Source: Marinomonas ushuaiensis DSM 15871
GTDB taxonomy: Bacteria; Pseudomonadota; Gammaproteobacteria; Pseudomonadales; Marinomonadaceae
Reading direction: 5' to 3'
Assembly: GCF_000521805.1 (NCBI RefSeq)
Contig: NZ_JAMB01000001.1
Location: 434,001-498,000, forward strand
DNA length: 64,000 nucleotides
How positions within the stretch are numbered: position 1 is the first letter of the stretch; the number at the start of each line of letters is the position of its first letter. The notes under the pieces were generated by a model. The model was not told the origin of the DNA and ran no database searches. It saw only the letters and a program-made list of their open reading frames with translations. Of the stretch, positions 17,248 to 26,279 are shown piece by piece. The translations under genes were made by a program, and so were the position numbers.

Positions 17248-18468
17248 ATGCAACCGCTTTCTTTTCCTCCAAGATTATTAATGGGCCCAGGTCCAATTAA
17301 CTGTTATCCGCGTGTATTAACCGCGATGTCTACGCAATTGGTTGGGCAGTACGATCCAACGATGACGAGCTACATGAATGAAGTCATGGACTTGTATCGT
17401 CGTGTATTTAAAACGCAAAACCAACAAACCTTCTTGATTGACGGAACGTCACGTGCCGGAATCGAAGCAGCGCTGATCTCTTGTTTAGAGCCTGGCGATA
17501 AAGTATTGGTGCCAATCTTCGGTCGCTTTGGTCACTTATTGGCAGAAATCGCAGAGCGTGCGGATGCCGAAGTGCATACAATTGAAGTGCCTTGGGGTGA
17601 AGTGTTTGATCCTCAACAAATTGAAGAGGCAATAAAACGAATACAACCAAAGTTGTTAGCGATTGTTCAAGGTGATACCTCAACAACCATGTTGCAGCCA
17701 TTGGAAGAACTCGGCGATATTTGCCGTGCCCACGACGTGTTGTTTTACACAGACGCGACTGCATCAATCGGTGGAAACCCGTTTGAAACAGACGCTTGGA
17801 AAATCGACGCGGTGTCCGTTGGCTTGCAAAAATGCCTTGGTGGTCCGTCTGGCAGCGCACCCATTTCATTGAGTGAGCGTTTTGTCTCGACTGTTCGTAA
17901 GCGGGCTCATGTGGAAGCTGGCATTCGTGATGCACATCATCAAGCATCTTCTGGGATGCGTATTCGTTCGAATTATTTCGATTTACCCATGATCATGGAT
18001 TACTGGGGCGAAGAACGTTTAAACCATCACACAGAAGCCGCGACCATGTTGTTTGGTGCGCGTGAATGTGCGGTTGGTTTGTTAACAGAAGGTCAAGACG
18101 CCGTATTGAAACGCCACGAATTAGCAGGCGATGCCATGTTGAAAGGCGTTCAAGCAATGGGACTTCAGCCATTTGGTAATTTGAGCCATAAGATGAACAA
18201 TGTGGTTGGTGTAAATATTCCAGATTCGGTCGATGGTGAAGCGATTCGTCATGAATTGTTGAACACCTTTAATATCGAAATCGGTACTAGCTTTGGCCCG
18301 TTAAAAGGCAAAGTGTGGCGCATCGGGACCATGGGTTACAACGCTCGCCAAGACGCAGTTTTACAAACGCTACAGTCCCTTGAAACCGTGTTACGTCGTG
18401 GTGGATTTTCTCTTCCAGCAGGCGAGGGCGTTGACGCGGCGATGTCGGTTTACACTGGAGATATGTAA
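17248..18468 (+). CDS. (S)-ureidoglycine-glyoxylate aminotransferase (PucG type)
   Basis: A 406-residue class V PLP aminotransferase. It follows Bacillus PucG closely in pattern: LMGPGPINCYPRVL, LVGQYDP, FLIDGTSRAGIEA, GRFGHLLAEIAER, and the PLP lysine in GLQKCLGGPSG. The closing GTSFGPLKGKVWRIGTMGYN is also typical. PucG moves the amino group of ureidoglycine to glyoxylate, giving oxalurate and glycine. The following gene makes ureidoglycine from allantoate, so the two steps adjoin. RBS is AAGGAG. Its stop overlaps the next start by one base. Confidence 0.9.
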   Translation: MQPLSFPPRLLMGPGPINCYPRVLTAMSTQLVGQYDPTMTSYMNEVMDLYRRVFKTQNQQTFLIDGTSRAGIEAALISCLEPGDKVLVPIFGRFGHLLAEIAERADAEVHTIEVPWGEVFDPQQIEEAIKRIQPKLLAIVQGDTSTTMLQPLEELGDICRAHDVLFYTDATASIGGNPFETDAWKIDAVSVGLQKCLGGPSGSAPISLSERFVSTVRKRAHVEAGIRDAHHQASSGMRIRSNYFDLPMIMDYWGEERLNHHTEAATMLFGARECAVGLLTEGQDAVLKRHELAGDAMLKGVQAMGLQPFGNLSHKMNNVVGVNIPDSVDGEAIRHELLNTFNIEIGTSFGPLKGKVWRIGTMGYNARQDAVLQTLQSLETVLRRGGFSLPAGEGVDAAMSVYTGDM

Positions 18469-19697
18469 TGACAGATTACGGCAAAATCGCACAGCAAGTA
18501 ATGTCCCGTTGTGACGAGCTTGGCAAAATCAGTCAGTCTGATGAGTATTTGGATCGCCGTTATTTAACAGCGGAACACAAGCAAGCCAATGAATTAGTTG
18601 GCGGCTGGATGACTCAAGCGGGCATGCAGACGTGGCAGGACGAAGCGGGTAACTTGTGTGGGCGTTTAGAAAGTAAAACGCCTAACGCACCGCGTTATCT
18701 GATTGGTAGTCATTTAGATACGGTTCCGAATGGTGGCAAATATGACGGTATGTTGGGCGTAATAACACCCATCTCCTTGATTCAGGCAATTACAGATCAA
18801 TCTGTCGAATTGCCTTTTCATTTAGATTTAGTTGGATTTGGTGACGAAGAGGGCACGCGCTTTCGCTCCACTTTACTCGGCAGCCGAGCCTTAACAGGTC
18901 AATGGCCAGCGGAATGGCGCGACGTAGAAGACAGCGACGGCGTGAGCTTGCCAGATGCGTTAAAAACCTTTGGTTTAGATTTTGATAACGTCAAAAATGC
19001 CGCTATCGATAATAGCAATTTATTGGGCTATTTAGAGTTTCATATTGAGCAAGGTCCAGTGCTAGAAGACGAAGATTTACCCGTTGGTGTGGTAAGTGCG
19101 ATTGCTGGCGCGAAACGTTTTGATCTTGCCGTAAAAGGCATGGCGGGACACGCAGGTACAGTGCCAATGCCACTACGCCAAGACGCATTATGCGCAGTCA
19201 GTGAAATGATTTTAGTCGTTGAAAAAGTCGCCAAAGAACATGGCATCGTTGCGACAGTTGGCCAGATTAATAACCGCCCTAATGGCGTAAACGTCATCTC
19301 AGGCAACACGCAATTTTCATTAGACATTCGCAGTGAATTCGATGAAAAACGTGACGCAGGATTGGCGCAAATCATGGCAGAAATACACACCATTGCCGCA
19401 CGCCGAAACGTTACGTTGGACATGACACAAACCCATTCAGCAACAGCGGTACATTGTGACCCAGCATTGCAAGGCGTGCTTCGTAACGCTATAGAGCATG
19501 CGGGGCACAGAGTACTGACCTTGCCATCTGGTGCAGGACACGACGCCATGGCGATTGCAGACATTTGCCCCGTAGCCATGTTGTTTATGCGTTGCGACAA
19601 AGGCATTAGCCATAACCCAGCGGAAGCGATTACGACGCCAGATGTGGCGGTGGCTTTAGAGGTATTGGATCACGCTATTAGGAATTTGAACATTTAA
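18468..19697 (+). CDS. allC: Allantoate amidohydrolase (M20 family)
   Basis: A 409-residue M20 metallohydrolase of the hydantoinase/carbamoylase group. Metal-binding motifs are GSHLDTVPNGGKYDG, GFGDEEGTRF, EFHIEQGPVLE and the C-terminal SGAGHDAM. A dimerisation insert spans about residues 210-325. Allantoate amidohydrolase and N-carbamoyl amino-acid hydrolase look alike; coupling to the PucG gene by a one-base overlap (TAATG) makes allantoate the likely substrate, giving ureidoglycine, CO2 and ammonia. Confidence 0.88.
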   Translation: MTDYGKIAQQVMSRCDELGKISQSDEYLDRRYLTAEHKQANELVGGWMTQAGMQTWQDEAGNLCGRLESKTPNAPRYLIGSHLDTVPNGGKYDGMLGVITPISLIQAITDQSVELPFHLDLVGFGDEEGTRFRSTLLGSRALTGQWPAEWRDVEDSDGVSLPDALKTFGLDFDNVKNAAIDNSNLLGYLEFHIEQGPVLEDEDLPVGVVSAIAGAKRFDLAVKGMAGHAGTVPMPLRQDALCAVSEMILVVEKVAKEHGIVATVGQINNRPNGVNVISGNTQFSLDIRSEFDEKRDAGLAQIMAEIHTIAARRNVTLDMTQTHSATAVHCDPALQGVLRNAIEHAGHRVLTLPSGAGHDAMAIADICPVAMLFMRCDKGISHNPAEAITTPDVAVALEVLDHAIRNLNI

Positions 19698-19705
19698 GAA
19701 CAGAC

Positions 19706-19825
19706 TTCACCCAGAACAACGCCTCGCTCCCCGAGCAGGCTCGAAAATCTCGATGGTGATAAGAACCCAATACAACACCGCTGCTCCCCGAGCAGGCTCG
19801 AAGAATCGCTCTGGTGTTATGTTGC
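19706..19825. repeat. Twin palindromic repeat downstream of allC
   Basis: A 20-base unit starting GCTCCCCGAG and ending GGCTCGAA occurs at 19726-19745 and again at 19783-19802, 57 bases apart. Each unit holds the palindrome CGAGC-AG-GCTCG. The copies are enclosed by wider inverted repeats: TCACC/GGTGA around the first and AACACC/GGTGTT around the second. The layout looks like two tandem structured repeats of the REP type. They may stabilise the mRNA end or reduce expression of the following cupin gene. Confidence 0.6.
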
Positions 19826-19874
19826 GTTCCTCTCATTTACTATGAAAAGACATTCAAAATTTGTGAGGTAAAAA

Positions 19875-20240
19875 ATGAAGTTCACACGAATTTACAACGA
19901 TGAAGAAGGGAAAAGCCATTTTGGTGAATTGGAGTTGGCACTGAAAGACGGCGGGCCGATTGGTTTCTTGTCAGAGCGTTTTCCAGCGGGTGACATCATC
20001 TTCCGTGAAACCCCAAGCGACTACGATTTCAAATGGCACCCAGCGCCACAACGCCAGCTATTATTCATCATCAAAGGCCGTTGTGAATTTAAAGTATCCT
20101 CTGGTGAAATACGTCAATTTGGTGGGGGTGATTTACTGCTTCTAGAAGACACAGAAGGCGAAGGCCACTGTAGCAAAGCGTTATTCAACGAAATCCGCCA
20201 CTCCATCTTCGTCACTGTACCGGAAGACGTAATCTTTTAA
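19875..20240 (+). CDS. Small cupin-domain protein
   Basis: A 121-residue single-domain cupin. Beta-barrel motifs are visible in DYDFKWHPAPQRQLLFIIKGRCEF and GGGDLLLLEDTEGEGH. One His (WHPAP) and the GEGH His could bind metal. The ribosome site GAGGTAAAAA is good. It is the last gene in line with the ureide operon but separated from allC by the twin repeats. Cupins in ureide pathways include ureidoglycine and ureidoglycolate enzymes, yet this one is short; the role is open. Confidence 0.75.
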   Translation: MKFTRIYNDEEGKSHFGELELALKDGGPIGFLSERFPAGDIIFRETPSDYDFKWHPAPQRQLLFIIKGRCEFKVSSGEIRQFGGGDLLLLEDTEGEGHCSKALFNEIRHSIFVTVPEDVIF

Positions 20241-20250
20241 TTCCGAACCT

Positions 20251-20305
20251 CGTTGGTTCCTTCCCTTTGTTACTTTGAAGGGGAAGGTTGGGATGGGGTT
20301 CTGTG
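20251..20305. repeat. REP-like hairpin downstream of the cupin gene
   Basis: Stem CCTTCCC/GGGAAGG encloses TTTGTTACTTTGAAG, followed by the G-rich tail TTGGGATGGGG. It could act as a terminator for the ureide operon, though no T-run follows. The rest of the spacer to 20486 is AT-rich with no supported gene. Confidence 0.45.
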
Positions 20306-20486
20306 TTTTGAATTATTCGTAGTTTACAAACAAAAGCCACAAGCAACATATCATATCGACACTAGCGCGAACCCTATATGATGTGTTGCTCTCTATTAAA
20401 AGTAGCCATATTTTTAAATTTTAACAGGCGACTCATGAAGGCTCGGTTATATGTGGTTGTTGAAAATTTAAATACCGTATTGATGT

Positions 20487-21563
20487 TTAAATGTGTGAGA
20501 ACAAGAAAGCTTGTAGTTCGTCTAGCTCTTTGTCTATTACTAAAATATGTGCGGTTGCTTTCGCATCTAGTGTCGTGAGTGTCTCTTTATCGGATGTTTC
20601 CGATATCTGTTTTGTTAGTATTTCGACTTGTTCTAGTTCTCGCCCCATATTAATAAAAGTTGCATGTGAGCGAAAATCAAATTCGTTGTCTGTTCCGTTG
20701 TAATACCAGTCGGCAAAGCCTGTTTCTTTGATATTTGGATGTGAGGCTGGTGAGTTACTTTGTAGGGCATCAATGAGGAATTGTGTTTTCCAGCTTTGCA
20801 GTTCAAGCAAACAAGATGCGGTGTGCGCAAAGGCCATGGATTTATAGCCAGCTTCCATTAATTCTTCACCATTTTTGGCTGTTTTATCAAATGAACTACT
20901 CAGGCTTTTACAAGATTCGCTTACATCAACGGTTAAGTTGTGTAGGTTTGCAATTTGAAGGCTGACTTTATTGGTTCGCTCGTCAATGTTGTTGACGAGG
21001 GTTGAAATTTGTTCGCTGGAGTCTCTAGATTTTGTTGCCAGCGCTCTTACTTCATCGGCCACAACCGCGAAACCGCGACCATGTTCGCCTGCTCGTGCTG
21101 CTTCAATAGCGGCATTAAGTGCGAGTAAATTCGTTTGATCAGAAATGCTTTGAATCGTATCGGTAAAGCCTTTTATTTCACTGGCTGTGGTTTTTAATCC
21201 ATTTACTTGTTCTGAACTACTGTTGGTTAACGATGTGATGCTTGCTAATGATTCCACTAATTGCATGATTTCTTTTTTATTACGTGCAACGTCTTCGTTA
21301 TCCCCTTCAGCGGCGCTCATTGGTTCGAATAACAAGTCAGATATTTTGTTTACGGACTTTAACGAACGTGTAATAACGTCTTGTTGTGGCAAGACAAGTT
21401 GATCTTCTGTATGGGGCGTATTTTTTAAAGTTAGATTGTCTTCCGTCAGAACCTGAACTTCTGTTTTTAGCGTTTCGATTTCGCGCTCTAATCTGTGTTT
21501 TTCCATTTCTACTGTGTTTAGTTCATTCTTTAGCGCTTGAATTTCTTTTTTTCCAAACAGCAT
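20487..21563 (-). CDS. Soluble methyl-accepting chemotaxis protein with degenerate CZB domain
   Basis: A 358-residue cytoplasmic chemoreceptor: an N-terminal coiled coil (residues 1-60), an MCP signalling domain with the hairpin tip [20 protein letters not shown] and [12 protein letters not shown], then a C-terminal CZB-like domain (about 240-358). No membrane segment is seen. In CZB domains the zinc ligands follow H-x-W, C-x-x-G-x-W and HxxxH; here the matching places read QSW, TGFADW and GRELE, so the four ligands appear to be Gln, Thr, Gly and Glu. The domain may sense something other than zinc, or have become structural. It stands alone. Confidence 0.85.
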   Translation of the reverse strand: MLFGKKEIQALKNELNTVEMEKHRLEREIETLKTEVQVLTEDNLTLKNTPHTEDQLVLPQQDVITRSLKSVNKISDLLFEPMSAAEGDNEDVARNKKEIMQLVESLASITSLTNSSSEQVNGLKTTASEIKGFTDTIQSISDQTNLLALNAAIEAARAGEHGRGFAVVADEVRALATKSRDSSEQISTLVNNIDERTNKVSLQIANLHNLTVDVSESCKSLSSSFDKTAKNGEELMEAGYKSMAFAHTASCLLELQSWKTQFLIDALQSNSPASHPNIKETGFADWYYNGTDNEFDFRSHATFINMGRELEQVEILTKQISETSDKETLTTLDAKATAHILVIDKELDELQAFLFSHI

Positions 21564-21594
21564 ATTGACTCCCTAATTATAAATGAATAAACGA

Positions 21595-21624
21595 AAATAC
21601 CAGCACCTTATGATGCTGGTATTT
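21595..21624 (-). terminator. Terminator after the APC permease gene
   Basis: Perfect 11-base stem AAATACCAGCA (21595-21605) / TGCTGGTATTT (21614-21624). Read on the minus strand it is followed by TTCGTTTATTC, and it ends the gene that stops at 21647. Confidence 0.75.
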
Positions 21625-21646
21625 GTGATTGCTGATGACTTAGGTA

Positions 21647-23020
21647 TTAATCCATATCAGGTTCAAATAAACCGCGCTTCATATAAAGCTTCACCCACAA
21701 AGCGCCAATGATGCTTAGTACCAACAGAATGCTGCCTGTTATGGTGTAAACAAGTTGCGTCATTTCTGGAGCAGGAGAGTTATTCGCTGCCACATACAAC
21801 ATAGCTACAATACCCAAAATTTGTGGTAAAGGGTAGAAAGGTGTTTTATAAGGACGCTCTTGATTTGGTAATCGCTTACGTAAAACGATGACATCAATAT
21901 GTGCAACACAGTAAGCCAATAACCAGCTTGTTGTTGCTGCAATGATCAATGGAATTAACGCATCAATACCAAAAATAAAGAATGGAATGGTGATACCAAT
22001 TGCCATCATCAGCGTACCAACCCAAGGGACATTGTGCTTGTTGGTGGCTTTTAGCTGAGGGAAAGCTTGTTTGTTTTCCGCCATACCATGAAGCATTTTA
22101 GGAACGGCAGATAAGATAGTGTTCATCGTACTGCAGGTCGCTGTGACGGCCATAATAGCCGCAATGATCAATCCACTTTTGCCAAATACGGCGTGAGCAT
22201 AATCAATGAAAGGAAGCGGTGATCCCATGATGCTTTCCACATCCATCAATAAACTTGCACCATAAGCGAAAGCGATGAAGATAGTGAAAATGACGAATAA
22301 TGATAAATGCATTGCACGAGGAATGTTTTTATTTGGGTTCTTAACACTGTTAATGAGTGGGCAAATGTACTCAACGCCAACCATGGTCCAAAGTGCTAAG
22401 CCAACCAAACCAACAACACTACCGACGGATACACCATCTAAGCTCCAACTAACGGCTGTACCGGTGAACGCTTGAGGCGATTGCAAACCACTGGTAATCG
22501 CTGTCGCACCAGTAATGATTAACGCGGTCACAAGAATGAAAGCCAATAGGTTTTGTACTTTGGCAAAGACATCCGTTCCGATCAAATTCGTAATGGTAAA
22601 CAAGGCCAAAATCAACAATGGTGCGACTTTCTCAGGAAGTAATCCTGGGAATAGCTCGCCTAAAATCGCATCCACCAAAAACATCTCGACAGGTATCGCT
22701 AAAAGAGCAACGACCACATAACCTGCAAACACAGACACAATCGCAGGAAAGTGACCAATGGCTTTTTGCGTGTAGGTAGCCAATGTGCCTTCTTGTGGAA
22801 ACATCAAAGACAGCTCTGCAAAGCTCATGGCATTAAATTGCGCCAAGATCAGCGCGATGATCATGGCGAATACAAACGCAATTCCGCCAATGCCAATACC
22901 TTGAAGTGCCGAAATCATGACGCCTTGTGCGACAACGAGTCCCACACAAATAGCCATCATGGTCAAAAAACCTATTTTTTTATTCGCTGCTAACGCAGCG
23001 GAACCTTTATTCTCATTCAT
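21647..23020 (-). CDS. APC-family amino-acid permease
   Basis: A 457-residue permease with about twelve membrane segments. The first helix GFLTMMAICVGLVVAQGVMISALQG and the SFAELSLMFPQEGTLATYTQKA stretch are typical of the amino-acid/polyamine/organocation superfamily. It is the last gene of a run containing an FAD oxidoreductase, RidA and an ornithine-cyclodeaminase-like protein, and probably imports the amine or amino acid they oxidise. The substrate cannot be read from the sequence; an ethanolamine permease is possible, since EutBC lies 10 kb away, but I see no specific support. Confidence 0.85.
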   Translation of the reverse strand: MNENKGSAALAANKKIGFLTMMAICVGLVVAQGVMISALQGIGIGGIAFVFAMIIALILAQFNAMSFAELSLMFPQEGTLATYTQKAIGHFPAIVSVFAGYVVVALLAIPVEMFLVDAILGELFPGLLPEKVAPLLILALFTITNLIGTDVFAKVQNLLAFILVTALIITGATAITSGLQSPQAFTGTAVSWSLDGVSVGSVVGLVGLALWTMVGVEYICPLINSVKNPNKNIPRAMHLSLFVIFTIFIAFAYGASLLMDVESIMGSPLPFIDYAHAVFGKSGLIIAAIMAVTATCSTMNTILSAVPKMLHGMAENKQAFPQLKATNKHNVPWVGTLMMAIGITIPFFIFGIDALIPLIIAATTSWLLAYCVAHIDVIVLRKRLPNQERPYKTPFYPLPQILGIVAMLYVAANNSPAPEMTQLVYTITGSILLVLSIIGALWVKLYMKRGLFEPDMD

Positions 23021-23074
23021 TTTTTTGTTCCTTTTTGAGTTGTTATTACGATTTAACTGCCGATCTGCGTCGGT

Positions 23075-24367
23075 TTACAGTCGATCAAACCGATATGGGC
23101 TTGGGTCGATGATGGGTTCAACACCAGACACAATGTCTGCTGCCAATTGCCCAGCGGCCGGTCCTGTGCCAAATCCATGTCCTGAAAATCCTGTGGCGAC
23201 GGTTAATCCTGGAATGGCTTTTACCTTGTCGATCACAGGGTTAGAATCTGGTGTTACATCAATAATGCCTGCCCACTCTTCGTCTACTTCTGCATTTTTA
23301 AAAACGGGCCAAGCGTTGCAAAGGTTGGTAAATGCTTCTTGATTAAGATCTTGATTTGCTCGAGGATCGTTAACGCGCATGTTCTCAAAAGGAGACACTT
23401 GATGACTTTTCCAGCGTCTCGCTACGCCAAGATCTTTGATGAATTCTTTGCCCAAAGAAGGTCTTAAAAAGCTGCGTTGCGCTCGTAATTGGCTCAAATA
23501 ACGCCAACCAATCAACAGATGATCTAAGGTTAATGGCGCATCCAGAGCACCTCGTTGAGTGACAATAAAGCCACCGTCTTGGTGCTTACGGAAGGAAAAA
23601 TCAGGGCCGCCAACAGCGATGTCTGTTGGGCCTTCCATTGGTTTTGTTCGCATCACGGAACACACAAGAGGCAAAGTCGGTAAAGACACACCAAGATTGC
23701 CCAAGAAACGTCGAGACCACGCACCGCCAGCGAGAAGCACTTGATCACAGCGTATCTCGCCTTTTTCCGTTACCACACCGCTGACTTTTCCAGCCGTCGT
23801 TGATAAAGTCCGTACCGCGCAATGTTGAATAATGATCGCGCCTTTATTAATCGCTGCTTGCGCAATGGAACTGGCGGCAATCGACGGTTCTGCACGGCCG
23901 TCTGAAGGTGTGTAAATACCGCCTGCCCAATCACCTTTACCGCCAGGAACAGAATCATCAATCTCTTTTTTACTCATCATCTTTGAGTCTAAAGAAAGAG
24001 AATCAACAGACTTTAACCAAGCTTCGTGGGTCGCCACTTGTTCCTCTGTTTTGGCGAGAAACATAATGCCTGCTTGTTTGTAGCCAACATCCTTGCCAAT
24101 GCGTTCAGGCATTTCGGCCCACAATTTATCTGCCGCCATGGCCAAAGGAACATCTTCAAAATGGCGGCTAGTCTTACGAATCCAACCTAAGTTACGTGAA
24201 GACTGTTCTCCAGCAATGTGGCCTTTTTCTAACAACACCACAGGAATGTTGCGCTCTGCTAGTGCCAGAGCGGCCGTGACACCGACAATTCCACCGCCGA
24301 TGATGACAACGGTTGTGGCCTCTGGCAGTTGATCGGTGGTATGAACTTGTTCAAGTGTCTTGGTCAT
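23075..24367 (-). CDS. FAD-dependent amine/amino-acid oxidoreductase (DadA type)
   Basis: A 430-residue DAO-family flavoenzyme. The N-terminal dinucleotide fold reads TTVVIIGGGIVGVTAALALAERNIPVVLLEKG, followed by EQSSRNLGWIRK; the C-terminal GFSGHGFGTGPAAGQLAADIVSG closes the FAD site. Members oxidise D-amino acids, N-methylated amino acids or opine-type secondary amines to imines. The adjacent RidA protein would hydrolyse such imines. It is read in the same direction as RidA, 26 bases after it. Confidence 0.85.
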   Translation of the reverse strand: MTKTLEQVHTTDQLPEATTVVIIGGGIVGVTAALALAERNIPVVLLEKGHIAGEQSSRNLGWIRKTSRHFEDVPLAMAADKLWAEMPERIGKDVGYKQAGIMFLAKTEEQVATHEAWLKSVDSLSLDSKMMSKKEIDDSVPGGKGDWAGGIYTPSDGRAEPSIAASSIAQAAINKGAIIIQHCAVRTLSTTAGKVSGVVTEKGEIRCDQVLLAGGAWSRRFLGNLGVSLPTLPLVCSVMRTKPMEGPTDIAVGGPDFSFRKHQDGGFIVTQRGALDAPLTLDHLLIGWRYLSQLRAQRSFLRPSLGKEFIKDLGVARRWKSHQVSPFENMRVNDPRANQDLNQEAFTNLCNAWPVFKNAEVDEEWAGIIDVTPDSNPVIDKVKAIPGLTVATGFSGHGFGTGPAAGQLAADIVSGVEPIIDPSPYRFDRL

Positions 24368-24393
24368 CAGTCATTTCCTGCAATTAGTGTGTA

Positions 24394-24813
24394 TCAAGCG
24401 AGATTGATTTTTTGTACATCAGCGGAAGATGCACCTTTGTAGGCTGTTACTTCTAACTCGACTTTGTAGGCGGTAGACCCCAATGGTGGACAAGTCGCTG
24501 TAGTGGCAGGGTCAATGCCGCGAAACTTTGTGCCGATGTGATCCATCACGGTATGTACATTGGCAGGATCTTGAATGAATACGCGAGACATCACGACGTC
24601 TTGGAGTGAAGAGCCAACAGCCGCTAAAGCCGCTTCAACGTTTTTAAATACTTGGTCTGTTTGCTCAATAATGTCTTCAGGAATCTCTTTTGTGTCAGGG
24701 TTTCGACCCGCTGTATTGGAAACAAAAATCCAGTTGTCTACGGCAACAAGTCGAGAGTAGCTGCCTGTTTCTTCAAATTTAGAGCCTGTTTTTATCTTGG
24801 TAATTGTTGTCAT
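24394..24813 (-). CDS. RidA/YjgF family enamine-imine deaminase
   Basis: A 139-residue RidA-fold protein. The family region ATCPPLGSTAYKVELEVTAYKG contains the conserved PP and E-x-TAY features, and VMSRVFIQDP matches the middle strand. RidA trimers hydrolyse reactive enamines and imines to ketoacids and ammonia. Between a flavin oxidase and an ornithine-cyclodeaminase-like gene it probably clears the imine product of that pathway. Slightly longer than typical RidA (about 128). Confidence 0.88.
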   Translation of the reverse strand: MTTITKIKTGSKFEETGSYSRLVAVDNWIFVSNTAGRNPDTKEIPEDIIEQTDQVFKNVEAALAAVGSSLQDVVMSRVFIQDPANVHTVMDHIGTKFRGIDPATTATCPPLGSTAYKVELEVTAYKGASSADVQKINLA

Positions 24814-24886
24814 GTGTTTTTCCAGTGGTCAGTTGAGTGAAAACGTGAAACGCATGAATGGTTCACGTTATGTTTGTCTATAAAAT

Positions 24887-26026
24887 TTATCGTAGTTCTG
24901 GTGTTTCCCACAGATTGAGTTTCACACCAATATTGTTTTTCAATGCGTTGCGGTAGACCTTGGTCGCCCAAGCCACATCTTCAACAGGCATGCCGCCAAC
25001 GGATAAGATGATGATTTCGTTTTCGTTTTGGCGTCCTGGAGTCGCACCTCCAACAATGTCAGTTAGATCTTCCAGTTTCTCTTTTGCCATGCTGCCTTCT
25101 GCGATCATGTCCATGAATCGCATACCCACTAATGGGATAACATGGTGAGTCGGTTTAGGAACCTCTTCGTACCACGCTTCGTAAAGACCTCGATTGTCTA
25201 GCACTTTACGCACGTCCTCACCACTCATGCCGTCATCTAAACTACAGCTTGCAGGCATGGCCAAAAACGCACCGGCTTTTACCCATTCGCGCTTTACTAT
25301 TGGATAAGTGGAAGGATCGCCCACTTCACCAGAGTTGCAGTAAGTGACGATGTCAGAATCACGAACAACGGCTTCTATTGAATCGACAACCTGAATCGTG
25401 GTGATTTGTGGAAAGGTCTTTTTTGTCCAGCTTACGAAATTGTCTAGGCTTTTTTGACCGCGACCTTTAATTTTGAGGGTGTCGATATCTGGACATGCCG
25501 CAATGAAAGCGGCGACGGAGGTTTTACCCATCACGCCTGGGCCAAGCAAACCAATGACTTTAGAGTCTTTACGTGCCAAGTGGCGGGCACCGACACCAGG
25601 AATCGCCCCTGTGCGATAAGCTGACAGTAGGTTGGCTGACATGTAAGCCAAAGGCGCACCTGTATCGATGTCATTTAAGATGAACATTAAAATGGAGCGA
25701 GGTAAGCCTTTTTCTCGGTTGGCGATATTGGAGCCGTACCATTTGACGCCACAAGTTTGAAAGTCTCCACCAAGATAAGCAGGCATCGCCATTAAACGGC
25801 GGTCAGCTGTTGGCTTAGGCATGGTTGGAAAAGGAGATTCATCAGGAAATGTCACCATAGCACCATGTGAGTCGCTATTAGACCCCGCCATGCGATAATC
25901 ACCTTTGTGCAATAAAACAAACATTTCTTCCATGGTATCAACACAGGCCGGCATGTCTGTGACACCCGCTTTGATCATGTCTGGTTCGGAAAGGTAAATA
26001 AAATCTATTTTTGTATTCTCGGACAT
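24887..26026 (-). CDS. Ornithine cyclodeaminase / mu-crystallin family protein
   Basis: A 379-residue protein. NAD-binding glycine motif GLLGPGVMGKTSVAAFI is near residue 155, preceded by LSAYRTGAIPGVGARHLA, both diagnostic of the family. It is longer than standard ornithine cyclodeaminase (about 350), with N-terminal and C-terminal additions; relatives of this size have been labelled tyramine oxidase subunit B in annotations. In this operon it may reduce or cyclise an imine or supply a partner subunit to the flavin oxidase. First gene of the cluster, divergent from an AraC regulator. Confidence 0.82.
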   Translation of the reverse strand: MSENTKIDFIYLSEPDMIKAGVTDMPACVDTMEEMFVLLHKGDYRMAGSNSDSHGAMVTFPDESPFPTMPKPTADRRLMAMPAYLGGDFQTCGVKWYGSNIANREKGLPRSILMFILNDIDTGAPLAYMSANLLSAYRTGAIPGVGARHLARKDSKVIGLLGPGVMGKTSVAAFIAACPDIDTLKIKGRGQKSLDNFVSWTKKTFPQITTIQVVDSIEAVVRDSDIVTYCNSGEVGDPSTYPIVKREWVKAGAFLAMPASCSLDDGMSGEDVRKVLDNRGLYEAWYEEVPKPTHHVIPLVGMRFMDMIAEGSMAKEKLEDLTDIVGGATPGRQNENEIIILSVGGMPVEDVAWATKVYRNALKNNIGVKLNLWETPELR

Positions 26027-26279
26027 AACATTTCCTTTAAAAATATACTGAGAGCAGATGAGCCGTTGACTTAATTTGTGCCTTAGACATTGTTGATATA
26101 TGAACTAACAACGGCACAAGAAGGCTAAGCTGAACGGTTAATCTTTTTGATCCTAGATGGAAGACTTTCGGACGTATTGAATTTTTGCGACACGCAAAAA
26201 AAAACTACAAAAAAATGAAATGGCATCGAGTTTGCAGGAGATGGCGTATCTTTAGTGTAATAGTGAGCAGGTTTGAACC
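26027..26279. promoter_or_regulatory. Divergent promoter region of the amine-oxidation cluster
   Basis: A 253-base spacer between the cyclodeaminase-like gene and the AraC gene. It should carry both promoters and the AraC operator. I see A-rich tracts around 26200-26215 but no clear repeat or sigma-70 pair. Confidence 0.3.

Noticed and set aside
19726-19802. CRISPR-like direct repeats
   Set aside because: Only two units, spacing of 57 bases, palindromic and no cas genes; a structured repeat fits better.
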